The notes under the pieces: model-generated
What the model was told of the DNA's origin: nothing
Databases searched by the model: none
The model's input: the letters and a program-made list of their open reading frames with translations, nothing else
Shown here: positions 18,370 to 28,599 of the stretch, in pieces
How the letters are laid out: each line of letters starts with the position of its first letter
Position numbering within the stretch: the stretch's first letter is position 1
Assembly: GCF_016587375.1 (NCBI RefSeq)
Contig: NZ_BNJG01000008.1
Location: 25,327 to 89,326, forward strand
DNA length: 64,000 nucleotides
From: Ktedonobacter robiniae
GTDB lineage: Bacteria > Chloroflexota > Ktedonobacteria > Ktedonobacterales > Ktedonobacteraceae
Direction: 5' to 3'
Program-made: the position numbers and the translations under genes

Positions 18370-19725
18370 TTAATGTCGATGTTCGCTGAAGCGTACGCGG
18401 AAGGCGGTGCCAAAGGTTGGCGTGGGATCATTCTTCACACGCAGCTTGCTCAGAGGGGAAACCTGTTCCACGCGTGCCAGATGCAGGAGCGTGGCGATTA
18501 CCAGCACGATCTGGGCCTCGGCGGCACCGGCTCCCAGGCAGAGATGTGTGCCAATGCCGAAGGGGTTATAGGCCCCTCGCTGCTTGTGTTCCTTGCGCTC
18601 TTCACTGTAGCGTCCAATATCAAACGTATAGGGATCGGGATAGAATTTGGGCAGGAAATGGCTGACGGTGTTGGCAAGCATGACATTTTGCCCCTCTTTG
18701 ACCGAATGGCCAGCAAAGGCAAAATCTTTGGCCGCTGTTCGCGTGACAACCGGGGCAATCGAGTGTAGCCGGAGCGTCTCCATCATCGCGTCGTGTAGCA
18801 CATCACGTGTGCGAATCTGCTCCTGAGCTGGCAGACCTTCGGAGAAGAGCTGATCCGCCACCTCTATGCATTGCGCAAGGACCTCGGGATGATTGAGTAG
18901 CTCATACAGCATAAAGGTGCATTCGTTGGCGACAGTATCAAGCCCAGCAACGAAAGGACCCAGCGAGGCAAAGATAATTTGCTCCTCACTGCCTAATATG
19001 TCATGATATTCAGGCTTCTGGCTCGCCTCCAGGATATTGTCTACCAGGTCCTTTCTGTCGCGCTCAGTCGCCCGATGCTCCGCCACAATCTCCTTTCCCA
19101 TTGCGAGATAGTGCTGTTTGGCGCGCTTGTAGGACGGCAGCTTCAGCATAAAAGTGGGCATTTGCTTTGTCATATGCACGTTGAGCCCAACTCTGATCGT
19201 GGTAATGATGTTCTGGAGATTGGTGCCAGGTGCATGATTGGCCAGGGCTCGACCCAGTTGTTCAGTGACGATCAAGCGGAAGAGCGTGAGTGCCTCAACT
19301 TCTTCGCCAACCTGAAAACGCTTAACGACTGTCTGAGCAATATCAACCAATAAAGGAATATCCGCCAGCAAATTGCCAACCGAATAAGCAGGCTTTAGGA
19401 GCTTACGCATCTGCAAGTGAGGCGGGCCATCGATGGCCAACATGCTGTTTTTTGCGCCAAACTCGCAACCAAAGCTGTCCCAGACTTCATGAGACCGAAA
19501 TTTATCGGCCCCCATTTGCGTAACGAAGGTGTTAGCCTCTGGTCCCGCCAGAATGACAAATTCCTGGTTCAGGGCACGCACGCGAAAAATAGGCCCCAAT
19601 TGCTGATATTGCTTGACGAGAAAGGCCACGAGATCCTGCTGCATAGCCAATGCGTTCCCTACCACCGGCCATCCTGGTGCCAGTGGTGGGGGAGAGAGTC
19701 GCTCGATTTCTGTTACTGTGCTCAC
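18370..19725 (-). CDS. Cytochrome P450
   Basis: 451 residues with all P450 landmarks in order: the I-helix oxygen-activation motif FVAGLDTVANECTFML, the K-helix ExxR in METLRLHSIAPV, and the haem-thiolate loop FGIGTHLCLGAG with the axial cysteine. There is no N-terminal membrane anchor, so it is a soluble bacterial-type enzyme that needs a separate ferredoxin/reductase, none of which is nearby. The ATG follows GGGAGGATAAGTG. It lies 66 bp downstream of an ATP-synthase-beta-like gene. The substrate is unknown. Confidence 0.93.
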   Translation of the reverse strand: MSTVTEIERLSPPPLAPGWPVVGNALAMQQDLVAFLVKQYQQLGPIFRVRALNQEFVILAGPEANTFVTQMGADKFRSHEVWDSFGCEFGAKNSMLAIDGPPHLQMRKLLKPAYSVGNLLADIPLLVDIAQTVVKRFQVGEEVEALTLFRLIVTEQLGRALANHAPGTNLQNIITTIRVGLNVHMTKQMPTFMLKLPSYKRAKQHYLAMGKEIVAEHRATERDRKDLVDNILEASQKPEYHDILGSEEQIIFASLGPFVAGLDTVANECTFMLYELLNHPEVLAQCIEVADQLFSEGLPAQEQIRTRDVLHDAMMETLRLHSIAPVVTRTAAKDFAFAGHSVKEGQNVMLANTVSHFLPKFYPDPYTFDIGRYSEERKEHKQRGAYNPFGIGTHLCLGAGAAEAQIVLVIATLLHLARVEQVSPLSKLRVKNDPTPTFGTAFRVRFSEHRH

Positions 19726-19791
19726 TTATCCTCCCTGAAGCGCTTCCTAATATTGGAAGTTAACTTTGCATCAATATGCGATTATATCATA

Positions 19792-21237
19792 TCATTTATT
19801 CCCTTCCTGCTCATAGCGTGCGACAACCTCGTCGATGTTGCCTGCCATGTAGAAGAGGCTCTCAGGGATGTCGTCGTGCTTGCCTTCAAGGATTTCGCGC
19901 ACGCTGCGGACAGTTTCCCGCAGGGACACATAGCGGCCCTCGCGCCCTGTGAAGACCTCCGCAACCGCGAAGGGCTGCGAGAGAAACTGCTTGAGCTTGC
20001 GCGCCCGTGAGATGGTGAGCTTATCCTCCTCGCCCAGGTCATCGATGCCCAGGATGGTAATGATGTCCTCAAGTTCGTTATAGCGCTGGAGTGTGCGCTG
20101 CACGCCACGGGCTGTGTTATAGTGCTCCTCCCCCACGATCTGAGGGTCCAGGATGCGACTGACCGAGGCCAGCGGGTCCACCGCGGGAAAGAGAGCCTGC
20201 TCGGCGATGGCGCGGTCGAGCACCACGGTCGAATCCAGGTGGGCGAAAGTCGTCACAGGCGCGGGATCGGTATAGTCGTCCGCCGGAACGAAGACGGCCT
20301 GAAGGGATGTGATCGACCCCTTTTTCGTGGAGGTAATGCGCTCCTGTAACTCACCCATCTCCTCCGCCAGGTTGGGCTGGTAGCCAACGGCTGAGGGCAT
20401 GCGTCCCAGCAGGGCGGAGACCTCCGCGCCCGCCTGGGTAAAGCGGAAGATATTATCGATGAAGAGCAGTACGTCTTTCCCTTCCTGGTCGCGGAAGTAC
20501 TCGGCCATGGTCAGGCCGGTCAGAGCCACGCGCAGGCGGGCGCCAGGAGGTTCGTTCATCTGGCCAAAAATCATAGCGACGCGATCGATCACACCGCGCT
20601 CGATCATTTCGTGATAGAGATCATTGCCTTCACGTGTGCGCTCGCCCACGCCCGCGAAGACGCTATAGCCACCGTGATTGATGGCGATATTGTTGATCAG
20701 CTCCTGGATGATTAGCGTCTTGCCTGTACCCGCGCCACCGAAGGCTCCAACCTTTCCGCCCTTCACAAAGGGGCAGATCAGGTCGATGACCTTAATGCCG
20801 GTTTCAAGGATCTCGCTCTCCTTCGTCTGGTCCTCCAGCGAGGGTGCGGGCCGGTGAATGGGCAGCGTCGGCGCGTCCACCACGGCCTCTTTGTTATCGA
20901 TAGGCTCTCCTAGCACATTGAAGATGCGTCCCAGGGTCTTCTCCCCCACGGGAACCGTGATAGACCGTCCCATATCGCGCGCCTTTATGCCGCGCATCAG
21001 GCCCTCCGTTGGCCCCATCGCCACACAGCGCACCCAGTTATTACCAATATGCTGCTCCACCTCGCATGAAAGCTCCTTGCCATTGCTGGGATTGGTCAGT
21101 CTTAGCTCATTATAGATCTGTGGCAGATGCTCTGCGGGAAACTCGACATCGATCACAGGTCCCAAGACCTGTACAACCTTGCCTGTGTCTGCCGCCTGGG
21201 CGTTCTCTGTCTGTGCATTGCTCGTCGTCTGCGCCAT
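19792..21237 (-). CDS. atpD: F-type ATP synthase beta-subunit paralogue, isolated
   Basis: 481 residues aligning end to end with F1 beta: P-loop GGAGTGKT (about residues 167-174), catalytic-glutamate segment VGERTREGNDLYHEM, and ERITSTKKGSITSLQAVFVP. The DELSEED region reads DDLGEEDKLT. Usually atpD sits in an eight-gene operon with the other F1Fo subunits; here no other subunit gene is present, and the neighbours are a GNAT gene and a P450. Several normally invariant positions differ from my memory of the family (for example the P-loop valine is threonine, and LIIQEL follows it). It may be a second copy, an N-ATPase-like relic or a displaced sole copy. Confidence 0.9.
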   Translation of the reverse strand: MAQTTSNAQTENAQAADTGKVVQVLGPVIDVEFPAEHLPQIYNELRLTNPSNGKELSCEVEQHIGNNWVRCVAMGPTEGLMRGIKARDMGRSITVPVGEKTLGRIFNVLGEPIDNKEAVVDAPTLPIHRPAPSLEDQTKESEILETGIKVIDLICPFVKGGKVGAFGGAGTGKTLIIQELINNIAINHGGYSVFAGVGERTREGNDLYHEMIERGVIDRVAMIFGQMNEPPGARLRVALTGLTMAEYFRDQEGKDVLLFIDNIFRFTQAGAEVSALLGRMPSAVGYQPNLAEEMGELQERITSTKKGSITSLQAVFVPADDYTDPAPVTTFAHLDSTVVLDRAIAEQALFPAVDPLASVSRILDPQIVGEEHYNTARGVQRTLQRYNELEDIITILGIDDLGEEDKLTISRARKLKQFLSQPFAVAEVFTGREGRYVSLRETVRSVREILEGKHDDIPESLFYMAGNIDEVVARYEQEGNK

Positions 21238-21436
21238 CTTCTCTGGCCTCCTTATAGTGTTTTTCTGTACACCACTACTTTAGGCCAGAAAGCGCCCACG
21301 CACCTGACGCAAATAACGTATCTTTAACACAGTTTTGTATGAGGAGAAATCACGCAAGGGTAGGCAATATAACGTAGCCCGAGAGAGCGCTACTCACGTA
21401 CGCGCCTACGCTGGTGGACATGGGACTAGACCCTTG

Positions 21437-21994
21437 TCAAGGTAGCGATTTTTGCTCGCACCATTCCTGCGCAAGTAGGGAATAGGTCGCGATGTCGATA
21501 AGTTGGCCCTTATACTCCAAACTTTGGCGCCGGATGCCTTCAAAGGTAAAGCCCAGGCGCTCCGCAACGGCACGCGAACGGCTGTTGCGCACATCAGCTT
21601 GAAGACCTACACGGTTGACGTGGAGGAGATCAAAGGCATAGTGTAGCATTGCCTTAAGCGCCCGCGTCATCAAACCACGCCCCGTGGCATCTTGACCAAG
21701 CCAGTAACCGACCTCAGTTGAGTGGACGCGGGGATCGATGGGAGAAAAGTGAATACCACCAACCATACGCCCGTTGAGCCAGATCCCCACCCAGGGAATG
21801 CCGTCATCGCTGAAGCGCGAGAGGCCTCGTTTAATGAAATTTTGTGCATCCTCTAGTGTCTGCATAGTTGTATCCCAACTCATCCATTCACCAAGGTAGG
21901 CACGATTCTCATCAACAAATTCAAGGAACTCAGGAGCGTGACGCATCTCAAGAATCTGCAAGGAAGCTCCGTCACCTAAATCATATGTAAACAT
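21437..21994 (-). CDS. GNAT acetyltransferase, RimJ/RimL type
   Basis: 185 residues. The acetyl-CoA site is VGYWLGQDATGRGLMTRAL, followed by the RimJ/RimL-like C-terminus NSRSRAVAERLGFTFEGIRR. Start 21994 is fixed by AAGGAGGGAAGCC just upstream; longer readings of the frame run into the LuxR gene and are not credible. It would acetylate a protein N-terminus or a small amine. It lies 73 bp behind the LuxR regulator on the same strand. Confidence 0.9.
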   Translation of the reverse strand: MFTYDLGDGASLQILEMRHAPEFLEFVDENRAYLGEWMSWDTTMQTLEDAQNFIKRGLSRFSDDGIPWVGIWLNGRMVGGIHFSPIDPRVHSTEVGYWLGQDATGRGLMTRALKAMLHYAFDLLHVNRVGLQADVRNSRSRAVAERLGFTFEGIRRQSLEYKGQLIDIATYSLLAQEWCEQKSLP

Positions 21995-22067
21995 AAGGCT
22001 TCCCTCCTTAAAATAAATATCTGTTTTTACTGCTTGCTTAGTATCGCACATTTTTGATGTGTGAGCG

Positions 22068-24911
22068 CTATGCCAGTTGTTGCTCGAAGGCCACGCGGGC
22101 GGCGGCAGTGCGTGTGGTGACGCCGAGCTTGGCGTAGATGGAGCGCAGGTGCGTGTTGACGGTGCGGCGGCTGAGCACCAGTTCATGGGCGATGCGTGCG
22201 TCAGGATGCCCCTGGGCCAGTAGATGCAGTACCTCACACTCGCGGGCCGTGAGATGGAAGGCATTGGCGGCAGGAGGTGTGAGGGATGGCGTTTTCGTGG
22301 TGTCTTGCGCGGAAATGGTAATGTTCGAGACGAGGTCAACGACCTGGGCCAGCAGGAGGGCGCAGCCGACATTCCAGGACTCGCTCCATGTCTCCGGGCT
22401 GATCTCTTTTTCCAGGTGGGTATAGAGCTGCTGGTGCATTGCCTGGTGAATAGGCGGGAGTGGGGTCTGGAGCTTCTCGCGCAGGCTATGAGCGCTGGCG
22501 AGAAGCTGGACTCCCAACTCGGGCTGGCGCGTGTCGAGGCAGAGCTGGGCCACGCTCTCTAGCTCGCCCGCGAGGGCGACATGGTTGCCAGTCTGCCACG
22601 CGAGCTGAATACTTTCCTGAAGCAGTGTGCAGGCGAGCTGATATTCCTGTTGTTCAAGAGCCAGCCTCCCTTGCGCGCAAAGGATACGTGTACGTGTGAG
22701 CTTATCGTTCATACGTTGGGCCAACTCCAGGCATTGGCTGTAATATGTCTGAGCGCCCTGGCGGTTGCCGTGCAGGCGTTCAACCTCGCCCAGGGCCAGG
22801 AGCACGTAGGCTTTGCCGGGCAAATTCTTGAGCTGGTTGGCGAGGTGCAGGCTCTCTTTCAAGGTGGCTGCGATCTCACTCAGTTGCTCCGCCCCTTCCT
22901 GCCATTGGTTAAGCCGGGCCATAGCCAGGTAGCTCAGAGCGCTGGCCTGCCCTTCGCGGTCGCGTAATTGCTGGGCAAGCGTGAGTGTTTGCCCCAGGTA
23001 TTGCTCGGCTTCGGTGTAGGCCCCTTGTGCGCTGTAGGCGGCTCCCATTCCATTGAGACAGCGTACTTGCCCCCAGCGATCCTCCAGGGTTTCAAAGTAG
23101 GCCAATCCACGTTGATAGAGGTAATGTGCGCTGCGTAGCTTGCCACGCAGGTGCATGATCGTAGCCAGGCTGATGTAGACCTCGGCTAGCCCGCGTTTCT
23201 CTCCTACCTCGCGCAGTAGCATCAGGCTCAGCAGGTAGTGCGTCTGGGCCGCGTCGACATCGCCCTGCTTACTGGCGATATTGCCGTAGATACGGTGCAG
23301 GGCGGATTTGCCCCATTTGTCGCTGGTCGTGCTGAGCGCCTGTATACCCTTCATGGCCAGTTCGCGTGCCTGGACGTAATCTCCCCGCTGCATGGCGAGC
23401 ATGCCCATCTCGCCCAGAGCCAGTGCCTGTGTACGCAGATCGCTAATCTGTTTGGCAAGCTTAAGGCAATCTTCCAGGAGCTGATTGGCGCGAGCAGTGT
23501 CTCCTTGTAAGCGCGCCTGGCAGCCCGCGCTATAAAGGATGCGCACCCGGTAGGGGAGTAGCTCCGCACTCACGTCGAGGACCAGGATCTCTTCCAGCCA
23601 GTTATGCTGTGTATTCTGTGTATGGCGCAAGAGGAGGTAGTCACTCAGGGCGCTCCCAAGGCGCAGAGCTAACTGCGCATCCTGCCAGGTAAGGACGCGG
23701 CGCAGGGTCAGGAGCAAGTTGGGTGACTCCTGATCCAGTTTTGCCAGCCAGCGTTGTTGCCCTAGACCGCGCAGGTTGGAGTCGGCCTCCTCCGCCATCC
23801 GCAGATAATAGTTGGCGTGCCTGCGTTCGCTCTCTTCCTGCTCTCCACTCCGCTGGAGGAAGGCAAAAGCGTATTCGTGGAGGGTTTCTAGCAGCATAAA
23901 GCGCGGCTCGTCCTCCTCTGACGTCAGGGGGCGTACGAGGCTCTTATCCACCAGGGAGGAGAGCATATCCAGGGCCTCACTCTCTTTGCCTATAGTCATG
24001 CATGCCGTCGCTGCCCCCAGGCTCCAGGTGCCGACCAGGCTGCCCAGGCGGCTGAAAGCGCGCTGTTCATCCTCTGTGAGCAGGTCATAGCTCCAGTCAA
24101 GGGCATTGCGCAGCGTTTGCTGGCGCTGTGGCAGGTTGCGTGGTCCCCCGATCAGTAGTGTAAGGCGACTGCTCAGGCGGGTGAGGAGGGCCTGGGGACT
24201 CAGAATCTTGATGCGGGCCGCTGCCAGCTCAAGCGCCAAAGGCAGGCCATCGAGGCGCTGGCAAATCTCGGCCACGACAGCATAGTTCTCCTCAGTTAGT
24301 GTGAAGGAGGGCTTAACGGCCCTCGCCCGCTCAACGAAGAGGTGCAGGGCAGCGCTTTCTTCTCCCGGCACAGATACACTCTCCGATTGGTGTGGTAGTG
24401 GCAGTGGAAGTACCTCTATCTCTTGTTCACCATATAGATGGAGCGATTCGCGGCTGGTCACCAGGATTTTAAGTTGGGGAGCCGCAGTCAATAGCGCGGC
24501 AACGAGGTCCGCGGCCTCAAGGAGGTGCTCAAAGTTATCGAGGATCAGGAGACAGCGTCGTTCATGCAGGTAGGACTCCAGGCGCTCCGTTAGCGCCTCC
24601 TGGCCCCCCTCATGGACGCCAATAGCGCTGGCAATTGCTAGTAGAATCTGTGTGCGCTCGTGGAGAGGGGCGAGCGAGACGAAGAAGATCGCGTCAGGGA
24701 AGGCGTGATGCAGGGTGCGCGCAACCTCTAGGCTCAGGCGCGTCTTTCCCACGCCCCCAGGGCCAGTCAGCGTCACCAGGCGTGTGTTCTCCATGCACAC
24801 CAGGCGGCTGACGGCACAAATTTCTTGCTCCCTGCCAATGGTAACCGTCATTTGCAAAGGCAAGCGTGCAGACGCTATCAATTTGAGGTTGGCGTGGCCA
24901 TTTCTATCCAT
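22068..24911 (-). CDS. Large LuxR-type regulator with AAA/NB-ARC-like ATPase
   Basis: 947 residues. The N-terminal P-loop LVTLTGPGGVGKTRLSLEVA (about 43-62) and Walker B RCLLILDNFEHLLEAA mark a STAND-type ATPase, followed by GLPLALELAAARI. The middle ~450 residues are TPR-like helical repeats (QGAYTEAEQYLGQTL and others). The C-terminus is a LuxR HTH (LTARECEVLHLLAQGHPDARIAHEL). Such proteins are ATP-dependent, inducer-sensing activators. An alternative start within the first 20 codons is possible. The GNAT gene downstream is the nearest candidate target. Confidence 0.92.
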   Translation of the reverse strand: MDRNGHANLKLIASARLPLQMTVTIGREQEICAVSRLVCMENTRLVTLTGPGGVGKTRLSLEVARTLHHAFPDAIFFVSLAPLHERTQILLAIASAIGVHEGGQEALTERLESYLHERRCLLILDNFEHLLEAADLVAALLTAAPQLKILVTSRESLHLYGEQEIEVLPLPLPHQSESVSVPGEESAALHLFVERARAVKPSFTLTEENYAVVAEICQRLDGLPLALELAAARIKILSPQALLTRLSSRLTLLIGGPRNLPQRQQTLRNALDWSYDLLTEDEQRAFSRLGSLVGTWSLGAATACMTIGKESEALDMLSSLVDKSLVRPLTSEEDEPRFMLLETLHEYAFAFLQRSGEQEESERRHANYYLRMAEEADSNLRGLGQQRWLAKLDQESPNLLLTLRRVLTWQDAQLALRLGSALSDYLLLRHTQNTQHNWLEEILVLDVSAELLPYRVRILYSAGCQARLQGDTARANQLLEDCLKLAKQISDLRTQALALGEMGMLAMQRGDYVQARELAMKGIQALSTTSDKWGKSALHRIYGNIASKQGDVDAAQTHYLLSLMLLREVGEKRGLAEVYISLATIMHLRGKLRSAHYLYQRGLAYFETLEDRWGQVRCLNGMGAAYSAQGAYTEAEQYLGQTLTLAQQLRDREGQASALSYLAMARLNQWQEGAEQLSEIAATLKESLHLANQLKNLPGKAYVLLALGEVERLHGNRQGAQTYYSQCLELAQRMNDKLTRTRILCAQGRLALEQQEYQLACTLLQESIQLAWQTGNHVALAGELESVAQLCLDTRQPELGVQLLASAHSLREKLQTPLPPIHQAMHQQLYTHLEKEISPETWSESWNVGCALLLAQVVDLVSNITISAQDTTKTPSLTPPAANAFHLTARECEVLHLLAQGHPDARIAHELVLSRRTVNTHLRSIYAKLGVTTRTAAARVAFEQQLA

Positions 24912-25133
24912 ATGCGCATATCCCGCATCGTTTTTCGCTTATTGTTCTATACAAATTATAGCTGAGAGAGGTGGGGCATATGCAAGAGGCAGAGGTATGA
25001 CAAAAATCAATGTAGTTGTATTGTTCGCGAAGAGAAGCATATAATTGTGGTAATAGCAGCAGTGAGCGATGTTTTATTGTTGTGTGACCTGTGCGTTAAT
25101 GCAGGTACAAGTGAGATGCTGGGTGGAGGATGT

Positions 25134-25571
25134 ATGGCTATCATTCGTGATACGGTGCAATGTAATGGGCAGGAGATTGAGGTCTTCATCGAGGTGGGGG
25201 ACTCGGTGGATACACAGGCCCTTCTGTCGAGGCATGATGGGGCATTCCCTCCTGATCCATTGGGCGTGGCGCAAGGGGGTGTCCACCAGGTGAAGAATGC
25301 CTTTGCCAGTGCCCGGGATTTGATCGGAGCCTGTGCCTCGAATGTAAGCGAGGCCGTATTGAAGATGACGGAGAAAACACGCCCAAGCGAGTGGGAGGTC
25401 CAGATTGGTATCAAATTTAACTCGGAGCTCAACGCCATTCTGGCGAAGTCGCAGGGCGAGGCGCAACTTGAGGTCACCCTCAGGTGGCAGCCAGGAATGA
25501 CGCATGGTGGCGCCTTTTGTAGCGCCATGATGAACTCAATAGTGAACCCGGTGACGAGCCCGAAGGAATAG
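25134..25571 (+). CDS. Trypco1/CU044_2847-type small protein
   Basis: About 145 residues. The pattern QEIEVFIEVG, a central helical segment and ...WEVQIGIKFNSELNAILAKSQGEAQLEVTLRW match the trypsin-co-occurring domain 1 family (CU044_2847 family) as I recall it. That domain is often found beside trypsin-like proteases or NTPases in predicted effector/conflict systems. Here no protease lies adjacent. Start 25134 follows GGTGGAGGATGT. The role is unknown. Confidence 0.65.
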   Translation: MAIIRDTVQCNGQEIEVFIEVGDSVDTQALLSRHDGAFPPDPLGVAQGGVHQVKNAFASARDLIGACASNVSEAVLKMTEKTRPSEWEVQIGIKFNSELNAILAKSQGEAQLEVTLRWQPGMTHGGAFCSAMMNSIVNPVTSPKE

Positions 25572-25578
25572 AGCCTGC

Positions 25579-25621
25579 CCATTGGGACAGGAGACTGCGT
25601 AAGCGCTTTCTGTCCCAATGG
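25579..25621. terminator. 12-bp inverted repeat after the Trypco1 gene
   Basis: CCATTGGGACAG and its reverse complement are separated by 19 bases, 8 bp past the stop of the preceding gene. It is a plausible terminator stem, but no U-tract follows. Confidence 0.45.
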
Positions 25622-25726
25622 ACGGAGAGGATATTCCTCGTATGCGTTATACTCAAGGCACTTGCTGGAACTGGCCTAACGTCGACGCTGGCAGGCATAT
25701 TTTCTACGGGAACGAGGAAAATTACC

Positions 25727-25926
25727 TTGAGTGAGCAGTGGCCCTCTGATCTATCAGTCATCCGTGTGCGGATGGCGCGTCCAACGGATCGCCTGGACGA
25801 GGTAGTCGCTTTCTACCGTGATGGTGTAGGTCTCCCTTTTATCGAGCGCTTTGAAGGTGCAGGTTATACTGGCGTCCTCCTTGGGCCGCCGGGGACGGAT
25901 TATCACCCGGAGTTTACCCAGCATGT
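25727..25926 (+). pseudogene. VOC-family gene, 5' part (split by IscB element)
   Basis: This gives the first ~67 codons of a VOC protein (DRLDEVVAFYRDGVGLPFIE ... TDYHPEFTQHV). The remainder resumes at 33620 in the same codon phase (DGSPCPAPSRDNLLVLYMYD). Start is TTG at 25727 after GAGGAAAATTACC. The coding sequence is interrupted by about 7.7 kb of mobile DNA. A GT shared at the junction makes the exact insertion point ambiguous by two bases. Confidence 0.85.
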
Positions 25927-26052
25927 CAGGTACCTCACGTCTAAAGGCGGGGGCTTGTGAAAGCAAGCCTGGACCTGTCCAGACTTAGCCTGCAAACTCC
26001 AAAGAGTTTGCAGGCCACGATAGAGGTGAAGTGTTGAAGTTCCTACCTATGG
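25927..26052 (+). ncRNA. Omega-RNA scaffold of the IscB element
   Basis: The stretch contains three consecutive perfect hairpins: GGCTTG/CAAGCC (from 25951), TGGAC/GTCCA (from 25968), and a 12-bp stem GCCTGCAAACTC/GAGTTTGCAGGC (from about 25987). It lies at the element's left end, upstream of iscB, where omega-RNA is encoded in this family. The guide would be the bases just to its left, about 25911-25926, in the VOC gene. Intron 1 separates it from iscB; splicing would rejoin them. Confidence 0.65.
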
Positions 26053-28599
26053 GTGCGTGCCAGCCTGTAGCTCTAGAATCTCTGGGTTAAACAGCAAAAC
26101 AGGGTGTTTATGCAGTGCTCAGGGAAAAGTACCGCCCTCTATCATTGTCGAGGCAACCATTACCCTGGAAGTGCGCCGTTTCGGTGCTTGATAAATAGCT
26201 CTCAAGGAGCAGAAGGTTGAGGGTAAATGACCTTCTAGGACATCCGCTCAACTTGGAGGGGAAACCCAAAGAGGAAAGCAGCATGGCGGAAAAGCGGATA
26301 AACATGAAGCTATGTAATGTGATGCGCCGCAAGTCCTGTACGCATGGTTAGGCTGAGATTGCCGAACTCAAGTTTCCAACGGTCTCAAGTGATGGCCCAC
26401 CGTAACATAGCTGCACTCGGTGACACTGGAATACGCATTCGGTTTCCAGGAATGCACAACATGCGAGAAATTGCTAGACTCGCAGAACACCCTCTCCAGT
26501 GAGTACAGAGGAACGACCTCTGGTAAGGAAACGAACGGGAACCTACACGTACTCAACGTTTATCAAGTGCAAATGCGGGATAGCCTACGTGCCGAGAGGC
26601 ATACGGTTACGGAGTCCCCATAGTAGTCTGCATCAGGGAAAGCCTGGGACATGGCGAAGGGGGACAGGTGATTTCGATAACTAAGAACAGAAGGTACGCG
26701 AGATGCGAGATGCCGAAACTGTATTAGGTATCATCCAAGAACGCGGCAGAAAAGGATTGCCGCTGGAAGACATCTATCGATAACTCTACAATCCAGACCT
26801 GTACCTACGAGCATACGCAAGATTGTATTCCAACAAAGGAGCGATGACAAAAGGTACAACCAGCGAAACTGTGGATGGCATGTCACTAAAGAAAATCGAG
26901 AAGATCATTGACGACCTTTGTCATGAACGCTATCGGTGGACAGCAGTGAGACGGGTCTATATACCGAAGAAAAACGGGAAGATGCGACCCCTTGGCATGC
27001 CAACGTGGTCAGATAAACTGCTGCAAGAAGTAATACGCCTCATACTTGAAGCATATTACGAACCGCAGATGAGCAACCACTCTCATGGCTTTCGACCTAA
27101 ACATGGATGTCATACAGCATTAAATGAGGTGAAACATGTATGGACAGGTACCAAATGGTTCGTCGAAGGAGATATTAAAGGATGTTTCGACAATATTGAC
27201 CACGAAATCATGATGTCGATACTGAAAGAAAAACTTCATGACAATAGGTTTCTACGATTGATAGAAGGTCTACTCAAGGCAGGGTATTTGGAAGAATGGC
27301 ATTACCAACGCACCTACAGTGGAACGCCACAAGGTGGGGTGATAAGTCCTATTCTGGCAAATATCTACATGGACAGGCTAGACAAGTATGTCGAGAAAGT
27401 GCTCTTACCAGCATACAACCGTAAGGAAAAAAGACGAGTCAATCCTGAGTACAAAAGGATACTCGACAAAGCAAGTAAACTCAGGAAGAGTGGAAAGAAA
27501 AAGGAAGCAGCTATGCTCAGAAAGCAACAGCTACAACTTCCTTACTACGATTCTAATGACAGTGAATACCGTCGCCTGAGATACATACGCTATGCCGACG
27601 ACTTCCTACTAGGCTTTGCGGGGCCAAAGGCAGAAGCGGAAGATATAAAGGAACAACTGAGAATATTCCTTCATGACCATCTCAAGTTGGAATTGAGCCA
27701 GGAAAAGACCGTTATCACGCATGCACAAACCAGTGCAGCGCGCTTCCTCGGATACGAGATCGCAACGCAATTTGCAAATGATAAACTGGCCTCCACGACA
27801 AGGAGACGAAGTGTCAATGAACGAATTGAATTGCGAGTGCCATGAGATGTCGTGAAAAAGAACCGCGCCGAATACCAAGCAAAAGGAAAACCGATACATC
27901 GAATGGAGTTGACCACAGAAAGCGATTACGCAATTGTGGAAAAATACCAGTGGAAGTATCGAGGACTAATGCAATATTATGCGCTAGCGATTAACATCGC
28001 ACGGCTGCAAACATTACACTGGACAATGCGACTCTCATTGCTAAAAACGCTTGCCAGCAAGCATAAAGCAACCGTCAACCAGATGGCAAAGAAGTATCAG
28101 ACAGATATGGAAACGCCATATGGAATGATGAAATGCCTAGAGGTAAGAGTAGAAAGAGATGGGAAAAAGCCACTCATAGCGCAATTCGGCGGTATACCCT
28201 GGAGACGACAAGGCAAGGCAATCCTACTGGATACTCCCCTATACCGATAGTCACACCACGAAACGAAATTGTCAAACGGCCCCTTCGGGATACGTGCGAA
28301 ATATGCGGAAGTAAGGAAAACATCAGTGTTCATCACATCCGCGCGTTAAAAGACCTAAAGGTAAAGGGAAGAAGGGAAAAACCCTTATGGATACAAAAGA
28401 TGGCAGTAATGCACAGGAAAACCCTAGTGGTATGTGGGTACTGCCATTTGGCGATACATATGGGAAAACCCACCAGACAGCCGACACAAGGACAGGAGTC
28501 ACCGGAGAGCCGTGTGCTAGGAAACCAGCAAGCACGGTTCGGGGGGGAGCGGATGGAAAAGGAGCAAGCAATTGAAACCTCGCCAGCCGTTTACCCCAC
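26053..28599 (+). mobile_element. Group II intron 1, inserted between omega-RNA and iscB
   Basis: It begins with GTGCG at 26053 as group II introns do, continues with a ~650-base structured ribozyme part, encodes a reverse transcriptase/maturase, and has a recognisable domain V at 28507-28540. The 3' end is uncertain and placed just before GCAGGAGG, the iscB ribosome site. Its RT gene is broken. Confidence 0.75.

Noticed and set aside
21995..22372. A longer 311-residue start for the GNAT protein
   Set aside because: The extra N-terminus is antisense-frame material from within the LuxR gene; a strong ribosome site marks 21994.
22934..23510. Open frames inside the large LuxR gene
   Set aside because: Codon-shadow frames without motifs.
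27843..27845. TGA in the group II maturase as a recoded codon
   Set aside because: The same gene has a TAA and a frameshift, and the expected residue is Arg (CGA to TGA).
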